The notes beneath the pieces are model-generated. The model worked only from the letters and a program-made list of their open reading frames with translations, was not told the origin of the DNA and made no database searches. Shown piece after piece: positions 11,124-26,100 of a stretch of 64,000 bases of DNA. The first letter of the stretch is position 1. Every line of letters starts with the position of its first letter. A program made the position numbers and the translations under genes. Origin of the DNA: Nelumbo lutea (lineage: Eukaryota; Streptophyta; Magnoliopsida; Proteales; Nelumbonaceae); assembly GCA_022828595.1 (NCBI GenBank), contig JAKGHH010000003.1, positions 101,889,583-101,953,582 on the forward strand, read 5' to 3'.

Positions 11124-14100
11124 GTTAATGATGTTGTCCTTGTAGGTGATAATACCCTTGTTTCATGCTCCTCAGACACAACTCTCAAGGTTTATACACT
11201 CTAGAAATTGGTATTGTTAAGTTGTTTCCTTTCATAATAAAAAGAGTTTATTTTTTATAATTGACTTTTCTCCGTTGAAATATGCCAGACATGGAATTGC
11301 TTGTCTGATGGAATTTGTAGCAGAACTCTCCGTCAGCACTCTGACTATGTTACTTGTCTTGCTTCGGCAGAGAAAAATGTAATTTCTTACTCGATTTTAA
11401 AATGTTGTTGCAAGTTTCCTTCATTGTTCTTATAATTCCTTTTATAGTATTTCCTTTTGTTAGATTTGACAATGCTGTTTATGCTTGGCAGCATTGCTTT
11501 GATTTGGTCACTACAAGTTTCTGATCCTTTTGTAGTGTCATGCATTTTAGAGCAATATTGTTGCCTCTGGTGGGCTTGGAGGGGAGGTTTTCATATGGGA
11601 TCTTGAAGCTGCACTTGTTCCAGTCTCAAAGTCAGTTGATACAATGGAGGATGATTGTCAAAATGGTATAATTAGTTCTGGCAACTCTGGGATGCCAATT
11701 ACAAGCCTTCGTTCAATTAGTTCATCCACCAGCGTTTCTCTCCATATGACCCACTCACATGGTTATGGTCCTATTGCTGCCAAAGGCCATAAAGAGTCAG
11801 TATATGCATTGGCAATGAATGAAAATGGAAGTCTACTTGTTTCTGGGGGAACTGAAAAGGTAAACGGATGGTTAGAGCTATGTTCCTCTGGATTTTGTGT
11901 CTGTTTTGTGTTATCCTCCACCACCATTATCTTTAATCGTGTTGGTATTTGGTTGATTGTTTTTTGTCCCCCAATAACTTGTACCACTTTCCTCATGGCC
12001 TTGGTTCTCCATGTAGGTAGTGCGTGTTTGGGATTCAAGAACTGGTTCAAAGACTATGAAACTAAGAGGCCATACAGATAATATTAGGGCTCTGCTTTTG
12101 GATCCTTCTGGCAGGTTCATTTGATATTAGTTTTGTTACTCAGCAAAAACTTTTCTCCTATGACTGATTTTCATCTTCCACCTAGAAGTGAGCATTATTT
12201 TTGCTCACTGGTTCTGCTTTTACATTTTTAATTCACTCAAAAATACAAAATGGCGTGCATGCTTGTGGGAGAAAGAACCATGATTGTGAAAGCAAGGGGA
12301 TTGAAGGCATATGATTGGTAGCATAAAAATAGGATATATGTTGATCAATGTTTTGTACCATGTGTGCTTACTGCATTTATGTTTTCGACCTTTTCTTCTC
12401 ATGTTATTATATCATGTATCATACTCAGGTTTCTCACAATTATGTTTCAGGTTTTGCTTATCAGGATCCTCTGATTCCATGATCAGGTAAATACTTGACA
12501 ACATTTATCTAACACCATGTTTCTTATATGTGGATAGTGGATACTTGTTAGGTGTGAATGGATTTAGCAATAATTAATTGGGAATTTTATCTTTTTTCCT
12601 GTCATTTTTTGATAGAACAGACAAAAATATACTTTTCTATATTTAGGAAAAACCCTATTAGTGGTTCTGCTAATTTCAAAAGATGGATTCCAGTCATAGG
12701 TTTGGTCGTACTTTACCTTAAAAAAAGTGTTATCATATGCATTCTTTCATACTTTGTATATGGTGCACCAGATCCATGGTGTTAACTGAATATGATACGG
12801 ACCATATGGTTTGACCCAAAATGTAAAGCTAGTATCATTCTTTAATGTAAAAAATTGGGGAGTGAAGGGAATAAAAAAATCTATGCCCAGGCCAAGTTGA
12901 AAATTATGTAATCTAATATTTGTGAATCTATTTACTTTGGGCTTGGATTAGGGTGCTTTAGGATTTGAAGGCAAAATTGGATCTGTCAATTCTTTGGGCC
13001 TCTGGACTGTATTGATTCTAATTTATGGTGTCAATTGTATTTGACCTGTGGTTTCTGCAATTTAGTGGAATTGAAAATAACCAGTTGAGGCTTAGCCATT
13101 TCATTTCCCTGTAGAAATGGGAATGAGATTCAAACCCAATAATTATTTTGAAAGATTTGTCTGTCGCTTCCTTGCACAATCTCAAAGGTGCAATACTGGT
13201 AGTGTAGACAATAGGAATTTCCCTTTGGTATTAAACTCCTTGGATGACCATGTCATGATAAACTCACCAAGTCATCAATGCATAACTGGGTTCCTAAGAT
13301 TTGCATAAAAACATCCTGTAAGGCAGCAACGAACTTGCATTGTTCGAAGAGATGGTGCACCTTACATGCTTTAGTTTGACATTTATTTTTGATAGGCAGC
13401 ACTAGTCTGACATCTGAAGCACCTATTGTCATTACCTTCGTTCATTTTGTCCAAGCATGTGGTTTGAAAGAAGAAAAACAACTTGGTTTTGGGTTAACGC
13501 CATCAAAATTTTAATTGATCATTTTCTTTTCCTAATTAGGATATCAAATCTCGAAAGTAGGCTTTGTTTCTGAGTTTCTAGCTATCAAGAAAAGTATGCT
13601 TTTTTATTGAACTGTAATGAAACAGGAATTTTAATAATAAGAAAGGTATGAACAATTATATTGGTTGCTAGCCACTTTACCAATGCAACAACTGAAAGCA
13701 CCCCTTACAATAGCACACACCAGTAACATTTTTTCTCTTGTTTCCCCCCTTCTGCCAATCCATTAGCTATGCTATTTGTCACTCTTGGAACCCAATTGAT
13801 GTTACTACTCATCTGCCTCAAGATGCTTCTGATTTCCCTTACAACGTGTCTATAGGACCAAGAGCCCTCCTGGTTACTCTTCAACTAGTTTGTGACTACC
13901 TTTGAATCCCCTTCAAGGATAACATTTCTATAGTCAAACATTTTTATCTTTCTTAAGCTAGTTAGCACTGCTATAAGTTCTGCTGTGGAGTCACAAATGG
14001 CTATTGGTCCTGAGAAAAGGCCGATTTTATCTCCTGCATTTTTTTATAACTCCCCCAACTCCTTACATCCCTGGGTTGCTCAGGCTGCTACCATCGGAAT

Positions 14101-17100
14101 TCAGCTTATAATGAGATAGTGGTGGAGACTTCCAGACAGCAAAAGGTTTCTTATTTCCAGTAGAAGAATCAGCCATTAATTGCCACCTTTTACAAATGTC
14201 ATCAATGTTGGAAGAGGCAAATAGATCTAACGTTTTGACCCAGTGAGCCACCTTGATCAAAACACTATCTTTGACCTCCAGAACTCCTCTTTCCTTCTCC
14301 TTAAAGAGCTTTGAGTTTCTTTCCTCGCATACACACTACAAAACTGCCACCCTTGTACATGTCCAAAGAATTTTTCCCCTCTTTTGTGCAGAGAGTAAAA
14401 TCCCAAATAGCAGTCACATAATTACAGAAGATTAGCAGGTGGGAAGTGCTTTCAACTTTAGTTGGGCAATTGGTAGTTTTGACTTGCTATTTCACCTGGA
14501 GTTTTTAGTAAATTTTGTTATGATTTTGGGAAGCATAATCTCTGATTCTCTTACATGGGGTTGATGTAAATGTTGTACGTGAGATGAGTGCCTGTAATTG
14601 TACCTTTGCATGGAAATATCTCCTATTTTTACCTTTTGTCTGTAATACGGATTACATTACATCTCCAAAAAAGGTAAATGTACAACATATCATTGTGAAC
14701 GGTGGGAAGATTGCAAAGTAGAGGGTTGGGCAGGCTTTAGGCTCCGAAAGAAATTAAGAGCTCTAAAGAGAAACCAAAAAGTTTGGGGGAGAGAGGTATT
14801 CAAAACTGTTGAAGAAGAAAAGAAAAGAGTTCTTACAGAGATCAAGGAGCTGGATAGCATAGAACAAAATGGGACCCTTGATGCTCTGAACAGAAGTAGA
14901 AGAGCAGATTTGAAAAAGGAATGGGAGCAACTAATCAGAAGAGAAGAAGTTTACTGGAGACAAAGATCAAGAGTGAAATGGCTGAAAGAAGGAGACAATA
15001 ACTCCATATTTTTTCACACTTATGCCTCAGGAAGGAGCAGGCTCCAAGCTGAAAGTGAACCAGAGGGAAGAGGAAAATCCCGAGAAAATTAAGGAAGCCT
15101 TCCTCTCCTTTTTCAACAACCTCTACTCCAAGGATAGCACATATCAATTCACATTTAGTAGATGGGAAGGCACAACTTTATCAGCTGAAAAAAGGGATTG
15201 GTTGGAAAGAAGTTTTGAAGAGGAAGAAGTTAAAAATTCTGTCTTCAGCATGGATGGAGATAGGGCTCCAGGTCCGGATGGCTTTCCCACCTCTTTATTC
15301 CAGCAGTGTTGGAAAACAGTAAAGCCAGATATTATGGATTTTTTCAGGGAATTCCACTCTTCGGTCATTGTTAACAAAGGCCTTAACTCAACCTTTCTCT
15401 GTCTAATCCCAAAGAAAGGGGGAGTCTTGGAAGCAAAAGACTTTAGGCCAATAAGTTTGATAGGGAGCATTTATAAAATTTTGGCTCAAGTCTTGGCCAA
15501 TAGACTTAAAAGAAGTCCTTGAAGATCTTATTTCCCCAAATCAATTTGCCTTTGTGAAAGGGAGACAGATCATGGACAGCATTCTAATCGCAAACAAGTG
15601 TGTGGAAGACAGAAAATCCACTGGGAATCCAGGGGTCCTAGTGAAATTAGATCTAGAGAAGGCGTATGATAAAGTGAATTGGGACTGTATCCTTGATTGC
15701 CTGAAGATGAGAGGTTTTGGTAACAGATGGATCAAGTGGATTAAGGGTTCCATTGGTTCCTCTGGTTTTTGGTGTTGATAAATGGCGAAGCGAAAGGCTA
15801 CTTCAAGGCTAGTAGGGGTCTCAGACAAGGTTGCCTGCTCTCTCCCTTTCTGTTTACTTTAGTAATGGATATCTTTAACTACCTTTTCAATAAGGCAACA
15901 CTCCTCAACTTGGTGAAAGGTTTCGAAGTGGGAAGGAACAAGGTTCATATCTCACATTTACAGTTTGCTGATGCCATAATCTTGTTCTTGGATGCCTCCT
16001 TGAACAACATCACAAACACTAGAAGGAAAATTGAATGCGGTGAAACGGTCACAGGTTTGAGGGTCAACTTCTGCAAAAGTTCTATGGTTGCTCTGAATTC
16101 AGTGGAAGTGGAACTCTTGGAGAGCTTCAAATCTTTATTGGGGTGTAAAGAGGAGAGTCTTCCTATCTCATACCTTGGGATGCCTCTTGGAGGGAATCCA
16201 AAGTCTCTCAATTTCTGGAAACCAGTGGTGGAAAAATGTGAGAAGAAACTTTCAGCTTGGAAGAAATGCTCTCTCTCAAAAGGGGGAAGACTTACTCTCT
16301 TGAAGGCCTCCTTAGCAAATTTGCCGGTCCACTTCCTTTCAACTTTCCAGATTCCAAACAAAATCAGGAATCAGATTGAGAAGCTTCAAAGGAACTTTCT
16401 TTGGGAAGGAGTTGGGGAAAAGAGGAGTCATGTAGTCAGTTGGAAACAAGCTTGTAAGCCTAAAGAGGAAGGAGGCCTGGAAATTGGACACTTAAAAGAG
16501 AGAAATTCTTCTCTTTTAGGTAAATGGCTGTGGAGGTTCCCTAAAGAACCTAATGCTCTTTGGACTGCTGTCATATCAAGTAAATACGGATCAAATGCAA
16601 ACGGGTGGGATAGCAATCTTCATTTGAACAGGATAAAATCCACAAGTCCATGGAAAGGTATCATTGCCACCTATTCTTCTTTCTTTCCTTTCATAAGATA
16701 TAAAGTAGGAAATGGCTCAAAAATAAAATTCTGGAAAGACCTTTGGTGGGGTGATTCTACCCTTGCTGCCTCCTTCCCTAGACTTTTTATCCTTACCCTT
16801 GACCATGAAGCCTTCATTTCTGCCTGCCTTCCAGACCAAACTGTTGTGAACACCCTAAACCTTTGACTCAGAAGACCCCTAAGGGATTCAGAAATTTCTG
16901 AATTAATATCTTTAATTGAGTTCAGACCCTTAAAGAAGCTTACATCTCCCCCTCCAAGTCTGACACCCAAATCTGGACCCTGCACCCCACTGGCAATTTC
17001 TCTTCTAAATCTATGTTCAAGGCTTTGATTACTGATAGTTTGCTTCTTTGTCTGGGAAGCTTGCCTCCAGAAAATTAACACTTGGGATCTCTTGCAAAAA

Positions 17101-20100
17101 AAGTTTTTGGGAAGACTGTCTATTTCCCCTCATGTTTGTATTTTATGCCTCAGTGAAGGAGAATCAGCAGATCACATCTTCCTTCATTGCAATTTCACCC
17201 AAAATATTTGGTTCCATTTTCTGAAAATGGCAGGCTACAGTTGGACTATACCAAAGGATGTTAAGGACCTTCTACATCAGTGGCAGGGAACAGGGTTAAG
17301 TAAGAGGGGTATAACTTACTGGCAATCAGTGTTACATGCAGTGTTGTGGGGTGTTTGGGACGAAAGAAACAAAAGGGTTTTTGACAACAAACTAAGGTCC
17401 CTGGAGGAGTTAATTTTAGACATTTCTTACTTATGCAATCTATGGACAGTGAATTCAGATCTGTTCAAAGTAGTCTCAGTCAATGACCTCAATAGAGATG
17501 TTTTCCCCTTTCTATTTCTTCCTCACCTCCATCAACCACCCTTGAGATTTCCTGATCCCATCATGAAGGGGTGATGATCTTAAACTTTGATGGCAGTGCT
17601 CTAGGTAATCCCGGATTAGCTGGTATTGGAGGAACATTAAGGGATGAAATGGGAAACATCTATTGGTTTTTCAGTGACCCAATTGGCATGGCAGATTCCA
17701 CTAAGGCTGAAGTTTTGGCTGCCCTCACAGGAATCAGAATAATAAAAAAATTGGGAATTCAAAATGTAATCATTGCAGGTGATTCAGCCAACACTATAAA
17801 ATGGTTAAGAGACAAAGAGGGAGGGCCTTGGAGATTAAGTCACTATCTTGAAGAAGCCAGGGACTATTTGGATTTCCTAAATGTAAAGTTAGTTTGGATT
17901 CCAAGGGAATACAATCATACAGCAGATGGCTTAGCTAAATGCGGAGTGTTCTTAGAGCAACTTTATAGCGACAGGCTTCCTCCTTTGTAATTTACAGGGG
18001 TTCTTCCCCTGCTTTGTACATCTCCCCATGTACATCTTTTTTTATTAATGGATCTTGGTTATCTTTTCTCAAAAAAAAAAAAAAGTGCACTGCATCATGG
18101 AATTCCATTTCCATTATCCATAGGGCAGAGCCAAGTTATTGGCTTGTAATGAAACATATTGTCGTTTCTTTGAAGGATAGACATTATCAGAATGAAAACA
18201 TTGTAATGCTGGGGTAAAAGTGAAGGAATAACTACCACACCTTTGTTATTATGATATAACTTGCTTACTATAAGATAGAGATGAGAAATACAATAAAAGC
18301 ATCATCCTTCTGTAAAATTTGAGATGTATTTATGACCAAGGATTAAAAACTTTGATGCTCTTTCTGCTTTCAAGGGCAACCAGAATTAATAACACGAGGA
18401 ATTTGAGATACCTATAATTTTGTTATGATATAGTTATTAAATAGCATGAGATATAGATAAGTATAAGAATTTAACTAGATAGGATTTTAAAAGAAGAAAA
18501 AATAGACAGAATGAGAAAAAGTAAGGAGAGGTAAATCTTAAAAGCATATACTTCTTATTTATCATTATTACAAAAATTCTTGAAAATTTGATGAGACCTT
18601 TACATTCCAGCAAAAGTTTGATGAAAATTTTGGTTGTGAATGAAATTGAAACCTGGTGTGAATTTTTAATGTAAATCCTTGTTTATGCCTTAGGATGAAT
18701 TTTGTGGTCTTGTTCTTTTCCCCATTTTTCTTTGAGCAGGAATTTTTTACGTCATACCCAAAATGTTTTGGTGGTAAAAGCATCTTTTGGGGTGTTTGAC
18801 AGTATGACCTGTTTTCCATGTTGCCAGTTTCAGAAAACTAGGCTACACTGCCTTTCTCAGCCCAAACCATGAAACTAGTTTGTTTAGGTTATTGAAAATT
18901 CTAAAATTGTTACTGTAAGCTATACTTTAATTGATTTTAACTATGGGGGACATATGATGTCATGTGATATTTGGGTTCCCCATTTGTTGCTTAGTCCCTT
19001 TTTTCCTTCAATGTACCAAAGAAAAAAATCCCAAAGTTAGGCTCCACAGTGCTACATAAGCTTCTCTAATTGAAAACAGCTTTTGTAAACCTAGTTTTTT
19101 CCCCACCAAAGCAGCTTCTTTTCGTTGAATCTGCAATTGATCATTCTTCCATTGCAAAATACATTTATCGAAAAAAAGAGCCACTGCAAAATACCCCCTT
19201 TGATACCAGCAGAAGTTCTACGATGTATATGAAATGCCATACAACATTTATTTTCACTTGGCAATATGGTTTGATGGAATAAGCTGTGCATACCACATAT
19301 TACAAAATAAGTTCTTTGCTGATTGATTTTGTTAACTAATTTCATAGACTATGGGACCTCGGTCAGCAGCGATGTGTGCATTCTTATGCTGTACATACAG
19401 ATTCTGTTTGGGCGCTTGCAAGCAGTTCAACATTCAGTCATGCTTATAGTGGTGGGAGGGACCTTTCTGTAAGTAACATTTCTTTAAAAGTCTATGGATC
19501 TTTCTGATTTGGTTTAGTATGAAAATTAATAGATAAAAAGCAGTAAAAGAAGGATGAAAGTGTAGAAGAGAACGAGAAAGAAAAGAACCACAATTTGAGG
19601 AGAAAAACAAGCTATGAATCCTGTCTTTCTTCCTCTATTTATATTATAAACTACATAGGGACAAAAGGGCTAAAATACCCTTGGTTGCAATGACCTATAA
19701 TATTTAACACTCCTCAAGAGGTGCATAAAGGTTGATCATTTCCTTTGTTTGCCAAGATTATGTTCTTAGAGCTGGCCACCGCTTTGATGAATGCATCTGC
19801 TAATTGCATCTCTGACATGATGAAAGGTAAATAAACCTTCCCAAACAACTCTTTCTTGAATAAAATTTCAATCAAGCTCAATATGTTTAGTCTGATCATG
19901 CTGGAAAGGGTTGTGAGCTATATTGATGGCTGCTTGATTGTCACAATAGAACAGCAATACCAACCTCTTTAAGAAAAGTACACAATCACAATATTTTAGT
20001 GACATCATGTGCCATAGTTCTATACTCAGCCTCTACATATCCACTTATTTTCAAATATTATTTTGTACATTTTATTTATAAGTATAGGTTGTAAATGTAT

Positions 20101-23100
20101 CTTGTACATTCTGTACATTTTATTTATAAGTAGATGTTGAAATTATATTTTTGTATATTTTATTTTCAAATGTCATGAGTCACCTACCAAGAAAAGTGGC
20201 TTAAGAGCCAACCCATTGCTTTTCCCTTGGGGTGCTCATCAAAAACCGAAAAACCAAAATGAACCACTGAAACTGAACCGAAATATCTGGTTAACCGAAC
20301 TGGTCGATTTGGTTTTGGTTAACCAATATGAAAAACCGGTGGTTAACCGAAGTTACCGAACCAACCTGTATATACTATATTACTATATATATTTATATAT
20401 TATATAAATATATATATTTAATGTATATATATAATATATTATATATTATTTATAATCTAATATATTATATATTTATGTATTTATATATGATATATATTAT
20501 AAATATAAAAAACCGAAGAACCAAACCAATTGCTCCCTACTAACTCTGTCATTATGAAGACCCACTTATGCCAAACTGGATCCTTGTCTTTAGGTAAGTG
20601 TAAAACTTTCTAAGTTTGATTCTTTAAGAGAGCATCTATCTCAAGGTCCACAACCTCCTATTAGGGATAAGACATAATCTCAGTCACACTTTTGATATAG
20701 ATGTTTGAGAAATGGAGGCAGGAAAATTGATTTGGAGACAAACACCTGTAATATAAATGCTGTTAAATGGAATGAGCAATAAGTTCATACTTACCCCTGC
20801 TTAGAGTGGTAGAAAGATGGAGATCACAGGGAACATTAAAGGTCAAAGAATCGGTATTAAAGAGGTTTTGAGGTGTGTGGCTGGCCTCTGGTCTATCTAG
20901 GTCAAAGAATCAGTATCAAAGAATCGTTGATCTGCTTTGTCGTTCTGTTGTTGGGGTGTTATCTTAACACCCGGTTATTGCTTGTATTCTGTTCCTTTTT
21001 TCCTTTTGATGAATTTTATTTTTTACTTTTCAGAAAAATGATTCAACCATGGGAAACAATAGATAACAAGAAGTAGAAAAAGGGTGAAAGAGTAGAAAAT
21101 GAAGAAGACAGGAGAGAAATGACAAACTATATAGTCTTTGTTCCTCTATTTATAAAAAAATTATATTATAAACTACATAGAAAGAAAATAACAAAAAATA
21201 CCCCTGGTAGTAACATTCAACAAGTATCAATTATGCTCGGTCTTCCTTGTCAAATTCTTCTCTTTTACATGACTTTTTAATATTTAAGAAAGATAAATCA
21301 TGTACATCATACCTCGCTTTTCTTTTACATGACTATTGTGTTGCTTTGCTTGCTGTTTGGTTTACATTCTGGATGTGGTTTCAGGTATACGTGACAGATT
21401 TGGCAACAAGAGAGAGTGTTTTGCTTTGCACAAAAGAACACCCTATTTTGCAGCTTGCTTTGCATGATGACAGCATATGGGTTGCAACAACAGATTCTTC
21501 TGTACATAGGTGGCCAGCTGATGGACGTAACCCTCATAAGGTTTTCCAAAAAGGTGGTTCATTCTTGGCTGGCAACTTGTCCTTTAGCAGGGCAAGAGCT
21601 TGCTTGGAAGGGTCTACTGCTGTAAGTCTGCCTTTCCCTGTTTGTGCAATTATTCTATTAGCTTTTTTTTTTTTTTTTGATTAGCAACAGTAATCTGAAA
21701 TTTTGTTTAGTAGGTAAAGTATCAATACTCAATATAATTGGAATGAACAGAGAATAATATAAAACAAACAAAGGGCTAAGTGGCTAACATTTGAATGCCA
21801 ATTAGATCGACATTATAAAGTTCAGATGAGGTGTTCGTATGATTCCAGATCAGAAGGAGGAGGAGAGAAAGAATAGTCTCAGCCGAACTAGAGAGAAAAG
21901 ACACCTTCTCTAGTCGGCCACTCTTTTATTTATACTTTTCTAAAATACACAACAATTACTATGCCCTCACTTAAGTGAGAGCCACATCAGCTAAACAAGT
22001 AATATATAACTTAACATAAAATGTCTATACTACCCTTCTACAGCCGACTAACAGTTTAAAATTTCATCCCTGGGCTTGATGCCCTATTCGATCAGAACAT
22101 GCAGAACATGACTTTTCAGTCATCATTCTGTTGTATACTGATGCTTTCGGTGTATGTGACAAAGTATTTTTAATTTGGTATACAAAGGTAGTTTTTTTTA
22201 ATGGTTTTGAAGAGTGAAGACTTCCCCCGGATTTATTCTCCACTACCAGCTAGGTCTATTCTCTCTCATAGTTGCTCAGTCTAAAAAAATCTTCTTTTAT
22301 TATAGCTGTGGTCTTGTGGGCCGTTTTTGAGATTTCATATGGTTGTGTATTTTAGTTAATGAAACTGCTTCCCCCTTTTTGTCTTCCTTCATTATCTTTT
22401 AATTTGATGTCAAAAACTCTTGAAGTTTACTATTGAACTTGGTTTTCTATTCCTTTGTATGCAATGTGATTTACTTTGGCAAATGGTTTTGTCCTCTATA
22501 ATTAAGTTGTTTTGTACAGTTCAGTGGTATTTTTGATTATTTGACCTCCATGAACACAAAGCTGCAATGATGTCATGACCTCCCTAGTGGCTTGGTTTTC
22601 TCATTACATAGATCGTCATCCTTTAGGCAATAGCAGGGACCATGTATATTTATTTAATAGAAGTCGAACATTGAAGCTGCTTGGTCATTGGTTGAAATAC
22701 ACGTTTAAAGAAAATTAAATAAAAAATTCTAATTTTGATCCTGTTTTTGGTTGATTTAAACCACTTAAGGCCAAAACGATATATATTTGAGTTCATGAGA
22801 CTCATTGAATGTCCCTCACAATGTTAAATTATGTAGGAAACAATTCAAGGACTAATATAAAATCCTTTAGGTTTTGAAAGAAAACTACTGTACCCAGAGA
22901 ATAGGTTACCAAGAAGTGCATACGAGAAGTGTTGTGTCTCTAAATCCTCAGAGACTTAATTTATACCACAGTGAGCGCCTAAAGAATATTGGTAGGTATG
23001 TTTCAATATGGACTTTTAGAAGACAATTTCAAGGATGGGGAAGGTGGTCATTGTGACCTTAGTGAATGTTTGGTTCATTTTACCCTTCTCTGTACTTCAT

Positions 23101-26100
23101 GTAATTATATTGTTCTGATTTTGGATTTCTTGATGATTTATACTGGTAGCATTCTAATGAGCTATTATGGGCAGTTTGACATTACATTGCAACTTTTCTA
23201 TTAGTTTCTGGAAGTTGCCCTTTTTCCTTTTTTGGTTTTGTTTGATTTCTTGCAAATGCTAGTCCTTTGGCCTTGAGAAGTATTTATTGTTTGTCATTTC
23301 CAGGTCCCTGTTTACAAAGAACCATCATTTACTATACCTGGAACTCCAGGAATTGTGCAGCATGAAATTTTAAATAATAGAAGACATGTCTTGACTAAGG
23401 TGATTATGATTCTTCCCCTCGATATCATGTTACAAGTAGTGTTATTTATAGATACTAAGTGACAGACATGATTTCAAATGTGGTCGTTTTGGTTACTATA
23501 TTTATAACCTAATCTTCTTTTACCTTTTTTCTTCATAGGATACTGCTGGATCAGTGAAGCTATGGGAAATCACCAGGGGCATTGTGGTTGAGGACTATGG
23601 CAAGGTTGTGTGATGAACTTGTTCCTTGTGTTTCATTGTTGGTTGAATTGATATTATTGTTATTTCTCTGGATACAAGGCAAAAAATACTGAAATCATAA
23701 ATTGAGCCTTTTTCTTTCAGGATTTAGTCTTGTTATCAAGTATTCATGATTGTAATGGTTAATTTGCAGGTTTCGTTTGAGGAGAAGAAGGAAGAGCTGT
23801 TTGAGATGGTTTGTACAATAAATTTTTGGGCTTAATGCTGTGCAGAATTTTGTCTTGCAATTTTAGGTCATCAGATGATCATTCTGTTTTGATTGCCTTT
23901 TGGGTTCTCCAGGTAAGTATTCCTGCGTGGTTTACTACAGATACCAGGCTTGGAAGCTTGTCCATCCATTTGGATACGCCACACTGCTTTTCTGCAGAGA
24001 TGTACTCTGCTGATCTGAACATAGCCGGGAAACCTGAAGATGATAAGGTAAAGATTTTTAGTTATCTTGTTTATGTACTTTGCTTATTTGTTCTTATTTG
24101 CTTTAGGCCCAAAATTTTGAAAGCTAATCTCAGGCAGTAAATGTATATGAGTATATTTAATGTAGATAATCTCTGCAGTGATGTACTTTGCTTATTTCTC
24201 TTATATCTTTTACCTCTTATAGTTGATGCATCATATGATATCGTGTTAGAAACTTGCTTTCTAAAGATCCATGACATCATGGAATTATTCTGCAAACTAA
24301 TAGGTCACTAGTGTCCGATTGCCCTAACTCCTTGCTACTTCCTCTTAGTATCAATCAGTGATTTAAAAGGCACGCCTAGGCGCACAGGCGAGGCACATTT
24401 TGGAGTATGCACCTCGCCCAGGTCCTAGGCGCACGCTTGGTGTGCTTTGCGCCTCAGCCCAGGTGTGCGCCTTCTTAAAATTTTGCGCTTTTTGCTTTTT
24501 TTTTTCAAGAATCCCATATTTTCTAATGTTGTTCATTCATTCATTGCAATAAAATATCTTCTTAAAAGGCAACGAAAGTTATAAATTCATTATTTTTTAT
24601 GTGAGAAATAAGAATTTCAGACCCTAAGATAGACTTGTTCGGGCTTGCCTTGAGGGGTGTGGTACAAAGGCGACTCATAGAATCAAGAATGCAATATGTT
24701 TTACATCACATTAGCTACTTGAAGCAATGCAATTAAGGAAAAAAAGAGATTGTGGGTTTACATGCTTGAAAATGCTTTATATGTTTGCTTTTATTTTTAA
24801 ATTTTCATTTGAATACACTTTACGTGTTATGCTTATGTATTTTAATTTTAGATAATAGGTTTTTTAAAACATTTATTTTATAATTTAAGTTTATATTTTT
24901 TATTAACATTATGTTTAATATTTTTTGCATTTAAATTTTTTTTGTCTTCTTTTTTAATTTTCTAACCTTTTTTTTTTGATTTTTTTTTTGTAATTTTGCG
25001 CCTTGCTTAAAAAGGCGCACGCCTCGCCTTGCGCCTCAGGCGCAAATTGGCCCTTGTGCTTTTTTTGCGCCTTGTGCTTTTAAAACACTGGTATCAAACT
25101 ATAAATGGCTAATTTCACTCTGAGAGAGCAATCTCAGTTTCATTTTCTGACTCATCAAAGGCTACCGTGTTCTTACAGATGCTAAATGCCAATATACAGT
25201 TTTTTGGATCAGTAAATGCCAATATACAGTTATTGATAAAAAATGCCAATATACAGTTTGCTGTTACTGTTTTAATCAAGTTTGGATTCTGTGATTCTAT
25301 GGAGTGAAAGGTCATTGATCTTGTTGGTATGTGGTGGAAATGCATTAATTGATTGATTAATTATTCGGTCTTAATTTGTTGGAATTGTTGTGTTTAATAT
25401 TGTTGATTTTCCTACAGTGCTAAGGAAGGTTATATAAAAAAGGCCAAATGGTAATGCGATGAACATTTTGGGAAAAAATGTATTTGTTGAAACTTATCAC
25501 TGTTGGCTATCGTTTGGTTGATTTTAAAGACATTCCATCTTTGATCTATCACAGTTATTACCACTGGGTCGTTTTTGCTTCTGCCCCGCCTCCTAGTCCT
25601 TCATATGCAACAAAAGTTTGCATAAGGTTTTGATTTCAAGAATAAAAAATATGATAAATTTGGTAAAATGTACATGGAATGATGAAAAGATAGGGCTGAA
25701 GATGAATATATTTCTAATATGTTCTTTTAAAAATGCAGAATGAAAAACATGACATATTTTGTGTATAATCTATTAAATATATGCATTTGTATTAATGAAA
25801 TCAAATTTATATGTTGAAAAAAATATATGAGAAAATGTTAATTCTTCTACCAAGCTCTATATATGTTAAACTGCTGTTTCTGTTATTGTCATGACTGTAA
25901 ATTTCTTGTTCAATTCTAGGAGTAAGTTTTAATTCTAAATCCATTTGCAGGAGCTTAATTTATGAAACGTATATTTTTAGAGTTCAACTACAGTGCATTC
26001 ACTAATATTGGCTGCGCGTTAAATTCAGATCTCAACCAATCACATTAAAGTCTGCTTACTTTTCATCAGTTCATGTTTCACAAACTGTATTTTCATTTTT

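Larger units (their letters stand above)
19521..21222 (-). mobile_element. Internally deleted copia element in WDR48 intron
   Basis: Two related LTRs (about 19521-19709 and 21051-21222) enclose a remnant of copia RNase H on the minus strand. A 5-bp agtat duplication flanks it. Only about 1.3 kb remains between the LTRs and part of that is a later AT-rich insertion, so most of pol and all of gag are lost. Its left edge is only about 50 bp from the 5' splice site of the exon ending at 19468. Confidence 0.7.

Noticed and set aside
11644..12081. Single-exon protein of 145 aa
   Set aside because: Its first half is a WDR48 exon and the rest reads through the donor at 11860 into the intron.
20328..20543. 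Tyr/Ile-rich open frame
   Set aside because: It comes from a tatata run in an AT-rich insertion.
20840..21045. LINE tail inside the deleted copia element
   Set aside because: The ttgatgaattttattttt end looks LINE-like, but no coding segment or A-tail supports it.
25184..25260. CRISPR-like short repeats with spacers
   Set aside because: Three 17-base direct repeats in a plant intron with irregular spacing; no reason to call CRISPR.
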